Below are positions 26,123 to 34,712 of a stretch of DNA of 64,000 nucleotides, one piece after another; positions within the stretch are counted from its first letter, which is position 1; every line of letters starts with the position of its first letter. This DNA comes from Marinobacter goseongensis (GTDB lineage: Bacteria > Pseudomonadota > Gammaproteobacteria > Pseudomonadales > Oleiphilaceae). The stretch covers positions 1 to 64,000 of the forward strand of contig NZ_JAKZAI010000002.1 in the NCBI RefSeq assembly GCF_023156235.1, in the 5' to 3' direction. The notes under the pieces were generated by a model. It saw only the letters and a program-made list of their open reading frames with translations. It made no database searches and was not told the origin of the DNA. A program made the translations under genes and the position numbers.

Positions 26123-28735
26123 ATGAATATCGATTACCGTAAGGCACTTCCGGGCACCGACCTGGATTACTTCGATACGCGCCAGGCGGTGGAAGACATC
26201 CAGCCCGGCGCCTATGACAAGCTTCCGTACACGTCCAAGATTCTGGCTGAGCAGCTGGTTCGCCGCTGTGACCCCGAGGCGCTGACGGATTCCCTCAAAC
26301 AGCTGATCGAGCGCAAGCGGGATCTGGATTTTCCCTGGTACCCCGCCCGTGTGGTGTGCCACGACATCCTGGGTCAGACCGCGCTGGTGGATCTTGCCGG
26401 CCTGCGTGATGCCATTGCCGAAAAAGGGGGGGATCCTGCCAAGGTCAACCCGGTAGTGCCCACGCAGCTGATCGTCGATCACTCGCTGGCCGTTGAGGCC
26501 CCGGGCTTTGATCCGGACGCGTTCGAGAAGAACCGCGCCATCGAGGATCGCCGCAATGACGACCGTTTCCACTTTATCAACTGGACCAAAACGGCCTTCA
26601 AGAATGTCGATGTGATCCCGCCGGGCAACGGCATCATGCATCAGATCAATCTGGAGAAGATGTCCCCGGTGATTCAGAACCGGCCCGATGGCGAAGGCAA
26701 GCGGGTAGCGTTTCCGGACACCTGTGTGGGCACGGACAGCCACACTCCGATGGTCGATGCCCTGGGTGTTATCTCTGTGGGCGTGGGTGGTCTTGAAGCC
26801 GAGAGCGTGATGCTGGGCCGTGCGTCGATGATGCGCCTGCCGGATATTGTGGGCGTTGAGCTCACCGGAAAACTGCAACCGGGCATCACCGGCACCGACA
26901 TGGTTCTGGCCATTACCGAATTCCTGCGCAAGGAAAAGGTTGTCGGGGCCTATCTCGAGTTCTACGGCGAGGGCGCGGACAGCCTGACCGTGGGGGATCG
27001 TGCCACCATCTCCAATATGACGCCGGAGTACGGCGCGACTGCGGCGATGTTCTACATCGACGGTCAGACCATCGATTACCTGAAGCTGACTGGCCGTGAA
27101 GACGACCAGGTCGCGCTGGTGGAAACCTACGCCAAGGAGGCGGGTTTGTGGTCGGATGGCATGCGGAACGCGGAATACGAGCGGATACTGAAGTTTGACC
27201 TCTCCAGCGTACACCGCACCCTCGCGGGCCCGTCCAACCCCCACGCGCATCTGCCAACGTCGGAACTGGCTGCGCGGGGCATCGCTGGTGCCTGGGAGCA
27301 GGAAGAAGGCAAGATGCCGGATGGCGCATGCATCATTGCCGCCATCACCAGCTGTACCAACACCAGTAACCCCCGCAACATGGTGGCGGCCGGGCTGATT
27401 GCCCGCAATGCCAACAAGCTGGGTCTGACCCGTAAGCCCTGGGTGAAAACCTCTCTGGCACCGGGCTCCAAGACGGTGAAAATGTATCTGGAAGAAGCCC
27501 AACTGATGTCCGAACTGGAACAGCTCGGCTTCGGCGTCGTGGCATTCGCCTGTACCACCTGTAACGGCATGAGCGGTGCTCTGGATCCGGTGATCGAGAA
27601 GGAAATCATCGACCGGGATCTCTACGCCACCGCCGTGCTGTCCGGTAACCGTAACTTTGATGGCCGGATTCACCCCTACGCCAAGCAGGCGTTCCTGGCG
27701 TCACCACCGTTGGTGGTTGCCTACGCGATTGCCGGTACCATCCGTTTTGATATCGAGAAGGATATTCTGGGTCACGACAAGGATGGCAACCCGGTCACGC
27801 TGAAAGACATCTGGCCGGACGATGCGGAAATCGATGCGATCGTAAAAGCCAGCGTCAAGCCGGAACAGTTCCGCAGTACCTACATTCCGATGTTTGATGT
27901 CACCCGGGATGCCCAGGCCAACACCAACCCGCTGTACGACTGGCGGCCGCAGAGCACCTACATTCGCCGCCCGCCCTACTGGGAAGGTGGCATGGTGGGC
28001 GAGAAAACCCTCAAAGGCATGCGCCCGCTGGCGATCCTGCCGGACAACATCACCACCGACCACCTGTCACCATCCAACGCGATCATGATGAACAGCGCGG
28101 CGGGGGAGTACCTGCACAAGATGGGTGTACCCGAGGTGGACTTTAACTCCTACGCTACCCACCGGGGTGACCACCTGACCGCCCAGCGTGCCACCTTCGC
28201 CAACCCCAAACTGTTCAACGAAATGGTGCGGGATGACGAGGGTAACGTGAAGCAGGGCTCGTTGGCGCGGATTGAGCCGGAGGGCAAGGTGACCCGCATG
28301 TGGGAAGCCATCGAAACCTACATGGAGCGCAAGCAACCGCTGATCATTATCGCCGGTGCGGACTACGGCCAGGGCTCATCCCGTGACTGGGCCGCCAAGG
28401 GCGTTGCGCTGGCCGGTGTCGAGGCCATTGTTGCTGAGGGCTTCGAGCGGATCCACCGCACCAACCTGATCGGTATGGGGGTGGTGCCGCTGCAGTTCGA
28501 AGAAGGGACCACGCGCCAGACTCTGGCCCTCGATGGCACTGAAACCTACGATGTGGAGGGCACGCCGGCGCCCCGCGCCGAGCTGACCCTGGTTATCCAT
28601 CGCAAGAATGGCAGTACCGAGCAGGTACCCGTGATTTGTCGACTGGATACCGCTGAGGAAGTGTCCATCTACAGTGCCGGCGGTGTACTGCAGCGCTTTG
28701 CCGAGGACTTCCTGCAATCGGAAGGTGCAGCATGA
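26123..28735 (+). CDS. acnD: Fe/S-dependent 2-methylisocitrate dehydratase AcnD
   Basis: AcnD is the aconitase-like enzyme that dehydrates 2-methylcitrate in organisms that use it with PrpF instead of PrpD. The 870-residue protein has the aconitase cluster ligands in SCTNTSNP (about residue 413) and CTTCNG (about 478), plus the C-terminal swivel domain with the GSSRDWAAKG substrate-binding block. The N-terminal YRKALPGTDLDYFDTR is characteristic of AcnD rather than AcnA. I choose the second of two adjacent ATG codons because it is better spaced from GGGAG. It overlaps prpF by 4 nt. Confidence 0.96.
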   Translation: MNIDYRKALPGTDLDYFDTRQAVEDIQPGAYDKLPYTSKILAEQLVRRCDPEALTDSLKQLIERKRDLDFPWYPARVVCHDILGQTALVDLAGLRDAIAEKGGDPAKVNPVVPTQLIVDHSLAVEAPGFDPDAFEKNRAIEDRRNDDRFHFINWTKTAFKNVDVIPPGNGIMHQINLEKMSPVIQNRPDGEGKRVAFPDTCVGTDSHTPMVDALGVISVGVGGLEAESVMLGRASMMRLPDIVGVELTGKLQPGITGTDMVLAITEFLRKEKVVGAYLEFYGEGADSLTVGDRATISNMTPEYGATAAMFYIDGQTIDYLKLTGREDDQVALVETYAKEAGLWSDGMRNAEYERILKFDLSSVHRTLAGPSNPHAHLPTSELAARGIAGAWEQEEGKMPDGACIIAAITSCTNTSNPRNMVAAGLIARNANKLGLTRKPWVKTSLAPGSKTVKMYLEEAQLMSELEQLGFGVVAFACTTCNGMSGALDPVIEKEIIDRDLYATAVLSGNRNFDGRIHPYAKQAFLASPPLVVAYAIAGTIRFDIEKDILGHDKDGNPVTLKDIWPDDAEIDAIVKASVKPEQFRSTYIPMFDVTRDAQANTNPLYDWRPQSTYIRRPPYWEGGMVGEKTLKGMRPLAILPDNITTDHLSPSNAIMMNSAAGEYLHKMGVPEVDFNSYATHRGDHLTAQRATFANPKLFNEMVRDDEGNVKQGSLARIEPEGKVTRMWEAIETYMERKQPLIIIAGADYGQGSSRDWAAKGVALAGVEAIVAEGFERIHRTNLIGMGVVPLQFEEGTTRQTLALDGTETYDVEGTPAPRAELTLVIHRKNGSTEQVPVICRLDTAEEVSIYSAGGVLQRFAEDFLQSEGAA

Positions 28736-29910
28736 CCCATCCCGCGCAAATCCGAGTGCGCGCCACCTATATGCGTGGCGGCACCAGCAAGGGGGTTTTC
28801 TTCCGGTTGCAGGACCTGCCAGACACGGCGCAAGTCCCGGGCGAGCCCCGGGACACGTTCCTGCTGCGGGTCATCGGCAGCCCGGATCCCTACCAGAAGC
28901 AGATCGACGGCATGGGCGGGGCGACCTCCAGCACCAGCAAAACGGTCATTCTGGCGGCGCCGACCCAACCGGATCACGATGTGGACTACCTGTTCGGTCA
29001 GGTGTCCATCGACAAGCCCTTTGTCGACTGGAGCGGTAACTGTGGCAACCTGACGGCGGCAGTCGGTGCGTTTGCCATCAACGGCGGTTTCGTGGCCAAA
29101 GAGCGCATCCCGCAAAACGGCATCTGCACGGTCCGGATCTGGCAGGCCAATATCGGCAAGACCATTGTCGCCCATGTGCCCATTACCGACGGGGAAGTGC
29201 AGGAAACCGGTGATTTCGAACTGGACGGCGTGACCTTCCCGGCCGCGGAGGTTCAGGTGGAATTCATGGATCCCGCAGACGGCGAAGGCTCCATGTTCCC
29301 TACCGGTAATCTGGTGGACGATCTGGAGGTGCCGGGTGTGGGCACGCTGAAAGCAACCTTGATCAACGCCGGTATTCCCACTATTTTCGTTAACGCCGAA
29401 GAGATCGGCTATAAGGGTACCGAACTGCAGGAGGACATCAATTCCGATCCTGTCGCTCTGGCGAAATTCGAATCCATCCGCGCTCACGGTGCGGTGAGGA
29501 TGGGATTGATCAAGAGCACAGAGGAAGCCGCCAACCGCCAACACACCCCGAAAGTGGCGTTTGTGGCCAGGCCCTCGGATTACCTGTCCTCCAGTGGCAA
29601 ATCCATCGGCGCCGGAGACGTGGACGTTCTGGTCAGAGCCCTGTCCATGGGGAAGCTGCACCACGCCATGATGGGAACCGCAGCCGTTGCCATTGCAACC
29701 GCCTCGGCGGTACCGGGAACGCTGGTGAACCTGGCAGCCGGGGGCGGAAACCGCTCCCAGGTGACCTTCGGCCACCCTTCGGGAACACTGCGGGTGGGCG
29801 CGGAAGCGCAAGAGCGGGATGGCGAGTGGACAGCCACCAAAGCCATCATGAGCCGCAGCGCGCGAATTCTGATGGAAGGGTGGGTGCGCGTGCCCGGGAT
29901 TGTCGATTAA
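28732..29910 (+). CDS. prpF: 2-methylaconitate cis-trans isomerase PrpF
   Basis: PrpF isomerises the 2-methylaconitate made by AcnD so that aconitase can rehydrate it. The 392-residue length and the N-terminal YMRGGTSKGVFF motif, with the GNCGNLTAAVG block near 102, are typical of this DapF-fold family. The gene overlaps acnD by 4 nt (ATGA), so the two are translated together. No prpD gene is present, in line with the AcnD/PrpF pathway variant. It is the last gene of the propionate operon. Confidence 0.96.
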   Translation: MTHPAQIRVRATYMRGGTSKGVFFRLQDLPDTAQVPGEPRDTFLLRVIGSPDPYQKQIDGMGGATSSTSKTVILAAPTQPDHDVDYLFGQVSIDKPFVDWSGNCGNLTAAVGAFAINGGFVAKERIPQNGICTVRIWQANIGKTIVAHVPITDGEVQETGDFELDGVTFPAAEVQVEFMDPADGEGSMFPTGNLVDDLEVPGVGTLKATLINAGIPTIFVNAEEIGYKGTELQEDINSDPVALAKFESIRAHGAVRMGLIKSTEEAANRQHTPKVAFVARPSDYLSSSGKSIGAGDVDVLVRALSMGKLHHAMMGTAAVAIATASAVPGTLVNLAAGGGNRSQVTFGHPSGTLRVGAEAQERDGEWTATKAIMSRSARILMEGWVRVPGIVD

Positions 29911-29967
29911 ATTTACACATTCATAAATGAAGACAACTAACTAGCTGTAAAATAAGAATAAAAATAG

Positions 29968-29984
29968 TTGGCAAACTGTTTGCT
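29968..29984 (+). promoter_or_regulatory. Sigma-54 promoter of the PEP-CTERM gene at 30033
   Basis: TTGGCAAACTGTTTGCT gives the GG and GC elements 10 nt apart, with TGGCA and TTGC cores that match the sigma-54 consensus. Transcription would begin about 38 nt before the ATG. The nearby PrsR is a sigma-54 activator, which makes it the natural partner. Confidence 0.78.
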
Positions 29985-30032
29985 ACCTGTCGCTTGCACG
30001 ATCATAACGTCAAGTTACACAGGAGCAGTAAC

Positions 30033-30716
30033 ATGAAAATGACTTCAAACCTTCTGGCCGCAGGATTGCTGGCCGGAACCTTCTCCATGGCGCATGCCGC
30101 GCCGATGAGTGTGTTCGATCTGAAAACCGATTCCGGCAATGCGGTATTCAGCGACACACTCGGAGAGGGTGATTTCTTCGATAACGGCGCAACCTTCGCC
30201 ACACTTCAAGACACCGATGGCACCCAGGATTCAGCAGGTGCCTTTCTGCTTTTCGAATTTGCCGGGTTTGCCAACATCAACAGCTTCGGCATCTATGACG
30301 TACAGGACACCAGCCAGATGCTGCAGGTGTTTTCCGGTGGCGATGCGTCCGGTGGTCGCCAGGTCGAGTTTGATCTGGGTGCCGGCACCGCAGAGACCGT
30401 CTACGGTACGGCAAACATCGGAACCTCTTTCGGCTTTTATCTTCAGCGTGGCGACAACGTCTTCTACTCTGACGCCGGTCTGAACGGCGGCGTGGATATG
30501 ACACGTATCTTCGACGTTACAGCGAGTCAGAATACTGCTTTTTACGGCAGCTCCCTGATCGTGGCCTTTGAAGATCTGATCGATGGCGATTTCGACTACA
30601 ACGACCTGATTGTGGGTATCTCTGACGTCAAGGCTGTTCCTGAACCGGGTACGCTGGCCCTGTTTGGTCTCGGTCTGCTGGGCTTCGGTATGATGCGCAG
30701 AAGCAAGTCGGCCTGA
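30033..30716 (+). CDS. PEP-CTERM sorting domain protein with a DUF4114-like domain
   Basis: The 227-residue protein has a signal peptide ending at AHA (about residue 23) and a C-terminal PEP-CTERM signal at 202-227 (VPEPGT, hydrophobic GLGLLGFG stretch, MMRRSK). Just before it, DGDFDYNDLIVGI resembles the acidic DUF4114 motif often found in secreted calcium-binding proteins. AGGAGCAG precedes the ATG at 30033. A sigma-54 promoter lies upstream and an inverted repeat follows. It should be processed by exosortase, which is not in this window. Confidence 0.9.
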   Translation: MKMTSNLLAAGLLAGTFSMAHAAPMSVFDLKTDSGNAVFSDTLGEGDFFDNGATFATLQDTDGTQDSAGAFLLFEFAGFANINSFGIYDVQDTSQMLQVFSGGDASGGRQVEFDLGAGTAETVYGTANIGTSFGFYLQRGDNVFYSDAGLNGGVDMTRIFDVTASQNTAFYGSSLIVAFEDLIDGDFDYNDLIVGISDVKAVPEPGTLALFGLGLLGFGMMRRSKSA

Positions 30717-30723
30717 CTAATGT

Positions 30724-30753
30724 CACCCCGGGTAAACAGATTGTTCCGGGGTG
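30724..30753 (+). terminator. Inverted repeat after the PEP-CTERM gene
   Basis: CACCCCGG pairs with CCGGGGTG over a 14-nt loop immediately after the stop codon. There is no T-run, so it may be a factor-assisted terminator or an mRNA-stabilising hairpin. Confidence 0.5.
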
Positions 30754-30895
30754 TCAATCAATATTACGTTTCAAATTGTCAAAGTTGTTAACAGTGCGTT
30801 GCAGTATTGTAAAAATGCAGTAAACTTTGTTCATTTTCAGTCCTGATGCATCGGATGCGCAGGCGCTTTTACAGTGAGCAACAAAAGGAGTTGGC

Positions 30896-31290
30896 GTGGC
30901 CCACGTCAGATTGTTCAGGCACTACATTCACGTTCCTTTCGTAATACTGGGCCTTATCGACTTGGTGGTGTTGGCCTTCAGCTTCTGTATTGCCGTTTTT
31001 TTCCGGCATTTTGGTGAAGTTTCCTTCTTCCTCGATAATATCCAGTATCTGCTTCCCTCGGCCATTGCGTTCGGTGTGGCGAACCTTGTGGTGATGATTG
31101 CCCTGGGCGTTCATCAGTCGCGCCTGGAAGAGGGTATGTCCGGCATGATGTTGCGGACCATCTTTTCCCTGATCATTGGCGTTCCGGCGTCCGCGTTTAT
31201 TTTTCTGCTTGGCAATGACTGGCTCTGGTATCTGGGGTTCAGCGACATCCTGACGTCGGCGTCGGTATTCGGGCTTTTCCTGTTGGGCAT
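30896..31290 (+). pseudogene. N-terminal fragment of an XrtA-system (TIGR03013-like) sugar transferase
   Basis: The first 131 residues, from a GTG with AAAAGGAG upstream, form four or five hydrophobic helices beginning LFRHYIHVPFVILGLIDL. This resembles the membrane anchor of the PEP-CTERM/XrtA-system polyprenyl glycosylphosphotransferase that starts exopolysaccharide synthesis, normally about 460 residues. At about 31290 the homology stops, and the frame runs into sequence that is the antisense of prsR until a stop at 31474. The catalytic half is therefore missing. It faces prsR tail-to-tail, and the junction is a deletion scar. A contig error cannot be excluded. Confidence 0.75.
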
Positions 31291-32385
31291 CTCCCGCACG
31301 TTCCCCGGCCACGGGTACTGGCTGATGGCGCAGATGGCGTCTTCGGTGAAAGAGAGGTTGGGGCGGTCCATCTGTTTGCCGAGGGTTTTCAGCAGCGACT
31401 GGGCGATAACCAGGGCATCGCCGTCGCGATCGCGCAGTGCGGGTACGTCCAGTGTGATTTCGCTGATCCGGTAGTAGAGATCTTCACGAAATTCAGCGCT
31501 ATCGATGAGTTGGCGAACATCCCTATGGGTAGCGCACACGACCCGCACATCCACCGGAATGGGATTGACCGAACCGACACGATCGACCACGCGTTCCTGC
31601 AGAAAACGCAGCAATTTGGCTTGTAGCGCCATCGGCATGTCACCGATCTCGTCCAGAAACAGGGTGCCGCCGTTGGCGTGCTCGATCTTGCCTTTCTTGC
31701 TCTGGGTCGCCCCGGTGAATGAGCCCTTCTCGAATCCGAACAGTTCGCTCTCGAGGAGGTTTTCGGGAATCGCTGCGCAGTTAATGGCCGCAAAGGGCTT
31801 GGCAGCGCGATGGCTGAGATCATGAAGGGCGCGGGCCAGCAATTCCTTACCGGTGCCGGTCTCCCCGGTGATCAGTGTGGTGACATCCGTTGGTGCCACT
31901 TTTTCGAGGGTGCGGCAAATGCCGAGCATTTGCGGGCTGGCCGCAACGATGCCCTTGATGCTGGTGCCATTACGATGTTGGGAAAGCTCGCGGTTTTCTT
32001 TCTCAAGTTCCGCCAGACGGAAGGCGCGATGCACCACGAAGGTGAGTATTTCCGCATCCAGGGGTTTCTGGTAGAAGTCGCAAGCCCCCATGCCAATGGC
32101 CTTGACGGCGTTGTCCTTGTCTTCGCGGCCAGTAACCACGATGACCTTGGTCTGGGGTGACAGCCGAAGAATTTCCTCAAGCAGGCGGAATCCTTCGGAG
32201 GCGCCGCCCGCATCCGGTGGTAATCCGAGATCCAGGGTGACCACGTCGGGTTCCGTGCGTCGCAAGGTCGTCAGCGCAGATTCACGGTCGGCGGCGACAG
32301 TAACGTCAAGATCGTCACTGAAACACCATCGCATCTGGCTTTGCAGGCCCGGGTCGTCCTCTACGATTAACAGTCGTCTACTCAC
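31114..32385 (-). CDS. prsR: PrsR, sigma-54-dependent PEP-CTERM response regulator, C-terminus lost
   Basis: PrsR is the response regulator partnered with PrsK in exosortase genomes. Residues 1-120 are a receiver domain with phospho-acceptor Asp52 in TLDLGLP. The AAA+ domain follows, with Walker A GETGTGKE at 174-181 and a GSFTGA loop for sigma-54 contact. Homology ends at about residue 365 in WPGNVRE, just where the family continues to the Fis-type helix-turn-helix. The last 58 residues of the 423-residue ORF are read antisense to the broken sugar-transferase gene and look like junk. The protein may still be phosphorylated and touch sigma-54, but has probably lost specific DNA binding. PrsK lies 128 nt upstream. 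Confidence 0.87.
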   Translation of the reverse strand: MSRRLLIVEDDPGLQSQMRWCFSDDLDVTVAADRESALTTLRRTEPDVVTLDLGLPPDAGGASEGFRLLEEILRLSPQTKVIVVTGREDKDNAVKAIGMGACDFYQKPLDAEILTFVVHRAFRLAELEKENRELSQHRNGTSIKGIVAASPQMLGICRTLEKVAPTDVTTLITGETGTGKELLARALHDLSHRAAKPFAAINCAAIPENLLESELFGFEKGSFTGATQSKKGKIEHANGGTLFLDEIGDMPMALQAKLLRFLQERVVDRVGSVNPIPVDVRVVCATHRDVRQLIDSAEFREDLYYRISEITLDVPALRDRDGDALVIAQSLLKTLGKQMDRPNLSFTEDAICAISQYPWPGNVREMPNRKSPNTDADVRMSLNPRYQSQSLPSRKINADAGTPMIREKMVRNIMPDIPSSRRD

Positions 32386-32513
32386 AACAGCTTAAATCCC
32401 TTTCTGTCTGTGACTGCATTGATGCCCAATGGCTCAATTCTTCCCTGCAGTGATTCTTAACCGAAGATTGACGCTTTGCAATGATTCCGTGAGCTGAATT
32501 TTGAAAACGACGG

Positions 32514-34646
32514 TTATTTGGCACTTTGTTCGGATTGTGGTTGTTCACAAACCGGTTTTTCCTGTATCGCGGGCTTTTCGTGCGAATCGGTAGCGGCCAG
32601 TGGGAAGCGCACGGAGAAGCACGAGCCAACACCCGGTTCGCTGGTTACATCAATATTGCCGCCTACTTTGCGCACATACTCTCTGGCCTGGTAGGCACCA
32701 ATGCCCATTCCGGTCAGGCCCTTGGTGCTCTCGAAGGGCTTGAACAACTGGGAGCTGATAAAGTTCGGGGTCATGCCCGTGCCGGTGTCATGGATAAACA
32801 ACACCACGTGATCACGGGCGTTCTTCAGGGTCAGAGTGATTTCGCCACTGGGAGGGGTTGCATCCTGGGCGTTCTGGATGAGATGACCGAGAATGCTGCG
32901 CAATTGCTCAGAGTCCGCTTCTATAAGGGCGGGTGAGGGTGTCCCGACCAGGTGTGGGGCCGGCTTCTGACGGTTGTAGTGCTCTACAAGGTCCTTCACC
33001 ACATCGCGCAAATCCAGCACATCGGTGCTGTCGTTGTCCTCAAACGGCTTGCGAATGTGGTTAACCAGATTGGCCATCTTGCGTACAGCGTGATCGGTTG
33101 TCTGGATCATGTCGTCGATGAATGCCGGGTTGTTGCGGTGTCGGGGGGCGTTCTTCACCAGCAGCGATAGTTGGGCGATCAGAGTTTTGAGGTCATGAAC
33201 CATGAAGGCGGATGCCTTACTGACCGCTTCAAACTGCATGGCGCGGGATAGCCGGCTCTGGGCGTCCGCCTGGGCGAGCAGGTTGCAGGTCTGCCGCGCA
33301 ACCACCTTGATCAGGTCAAAATTTTCCCAGTTAAGTTCAACCGGCGCGTAGGGGTTACCGATCAGTGCAATGCCGTATAGCTCGTTTCCAAGGTAGAGTG
33401 GAATGATCAACCAGCCGTCGGCAATCCGGGTGATGGAGTCGGGGATCTCCAACAGGTTGTAGCGCACGGGATCTGATCGGTACTCATGAAGATCGATAAT
33501 CCACTCCCGGTCACTGAAAAAGCGACCGATCTCGCTGTCTGCGTCAATGCTGGTAAACCGTGGGGCGGCAAGGTTAACTGCGGTTTTCAGCACATAGGCG
33601 TTCTGTTCGTCGCGAATCCACAGGGCACCTGCATTGCTTTCGACCAGACCAGCAAGAATCCGTATCACACGCTCCGGTAGCGGAGGTTCATCACCAAGGT
33701 TGGCCAGTTCCCGGGTCATGTTCAGCCACTGTTCGCGGTAATCGTACTTATAGTCGAAAAAGTTCTGGCTGATGAAGACCATCAGGCGTGATCGTACCCG
33801 GCGCGACATCAGCAGGGTGACCAGGAAGGTCAGTGCCACCGTCAGGAATAGCACCTGCAGGGCTTCACCCCATGCGCCGCCAAGCGCACGAACGTAGTAG
33901 CCGCCGACGGCGAGGAAAAGCAGGTAGGCACCGGCAAACATGAAGGTGCCGGCGTGAAACACCGCGGAGCGGGACAGCTGGAATTCGACCGGTTGTTTGC
34001 GGGTATTGATGGTGTTGATGGCGAACAGCGGCACGAGGGCCGCGTTGACCAGACCTCGGGCGTTCCAGAAGGAGTCTGAGACCTGGCCGAACAGGAGCGC
34101 ATCGGCGTACATGAAGAAGTCGAACACGAACATGGCGGCAACGCCGATGCAGATGTACTTCATGCTGGAACGACCGAATGAAACGGCGTTGCGCCAGATC
34201 TGTTCCACCAGTGACAGGCCCATCAGTGAGAGCGCCATCTGACCCACTACTTTGGTTTTACCATTCAGCAGGTCGAGGTCAAAGGTGTACTCCAGTACCC
34301 CAAACCCCAGTAACAGCAACAGTAAGGTGATGGTAGCGGCGCCTAGCATGCGCCTCAGCCGACCCACGATGGGCGTCGAGCGGAAAGAGTCGCGGAGAAG
34401 GGCAAACAGGAGTGTGATCCAGGCCCCGTCTCTCAGGAGTTCAAGCAGGTAGCGGACGAAAAACGAAGGCTGACCCCAGAGGCTCTGGGCTGCCAGCGCG
34501 ACTGCCCAGGTAACCGAGACAACGCATGCCAGCAGGAGCACGCGATCAACATCCCGGCGCAAGTAGCGGGAGGAAACAAGCAGGCCCAGCAGCGCGAATG
34601 CAAGCGCTGCCACAGAGTGACTGATAAAGCTGAAATCATTCAACAT
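32514..34646 (-). CDS. prsK: PrsK, PEP-CTERM system sensor histidine kinase
   Basis: The 710-residue membrane kinase has about eight N-terminal helices (residues 5-260) and a GAF-like sensory region at about 300-450. A phospho-acceptor His484 follows in the MVHDLKTL motif. The ATPase domain has an N box (LGHLIQNAQDA) and glycine boxes DTGTGM and GMGIGAY. This is the architecture of PrsK, which phosphorylates PrsR in organisms with PEP-CTERM/exosortase. It is complete, unlike its partner gene downstream. The signal it detects is unknown but likely concerns the cell envelope or exopolysaccharide. Confidence 0.93.
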   Translation of the reverse strand: MLNDFSFISHSVAALAFALLGLLVSSRYLRRDVDRVLLLACVVSVTWAVALAAQSLWGQPSFFVRYLLELLRDGAWITLLFALLRDSFRSTPIVGRLRRMLGAATITLLLLLLGFGVLEYTFDLDLLNGKTKVVGQMALSLMGLSLVEQIWRNAVSFGRSSMKYICIGVAAMFVFDFFMYADALLFGQVSDSFWNARGLVNAALVPLFAINTINTRKQPVEFQLSRSAVFHAGTFMFAGAYLLFLAVGGYYVRALGGAWGEALQVLFLTVALTFLVTLLMSRRVRSRLMVFISQNFFDYKYDYREQWLNMTRELANLGDEPPLPERVIRILAGLVESNAGALWIRDEQNAYVLKTAVNLAAPRFTSIDADSEIGRFFSDREWIIDLHEYRSDPVRYNLLEIPDSITRIADGWLIIPLYLGNELYGIALIGNPYAPVELNWENFDLIKVVARQTCNLLAQADAQSRLSRAMQFEAVSKASAFMVHDLKTLIAQLSLLVKNAPRHRNNPAFIDDMIQTTDHAVRKMANLVNHIRKPFEDNDSTDVLDLRDVVKDLVEHYNRQKPAPHLVGTPSPALIEADSEQLRSILGHLIQNAQDATPPSGEITLTLKNARDHVVLFIHDTGTGMTPNFISSQLFKPFESTKGLTGMGIGAYQAREYVRKVGGNIDVTSEPGVGSCFSVRFPLAATDSHEKPAIQEKPVCEQPQSEQSAK

Positions 34647-34712
34647 GCCGCGCGTCCTGCGTCGTCCTCATTCGATCCCTGACTTGCCCTGCCGGCCGAC
34701 AGGCAAGGGCTG

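Noticed and set aside
26063..27673. A 536-codon minus-strand ORF opposite acnD
   Set aside because: It mirrors the codon pattern of a secure AcnD gene, has no domain or ribosome site, and is a typical GC-rich shadow frame.
28669..29811. A 380-codon minus-strand ORF opposite prpF
   Set aside because: PrpF is intact on the other strand with family motifs; the antisense frame shows none.
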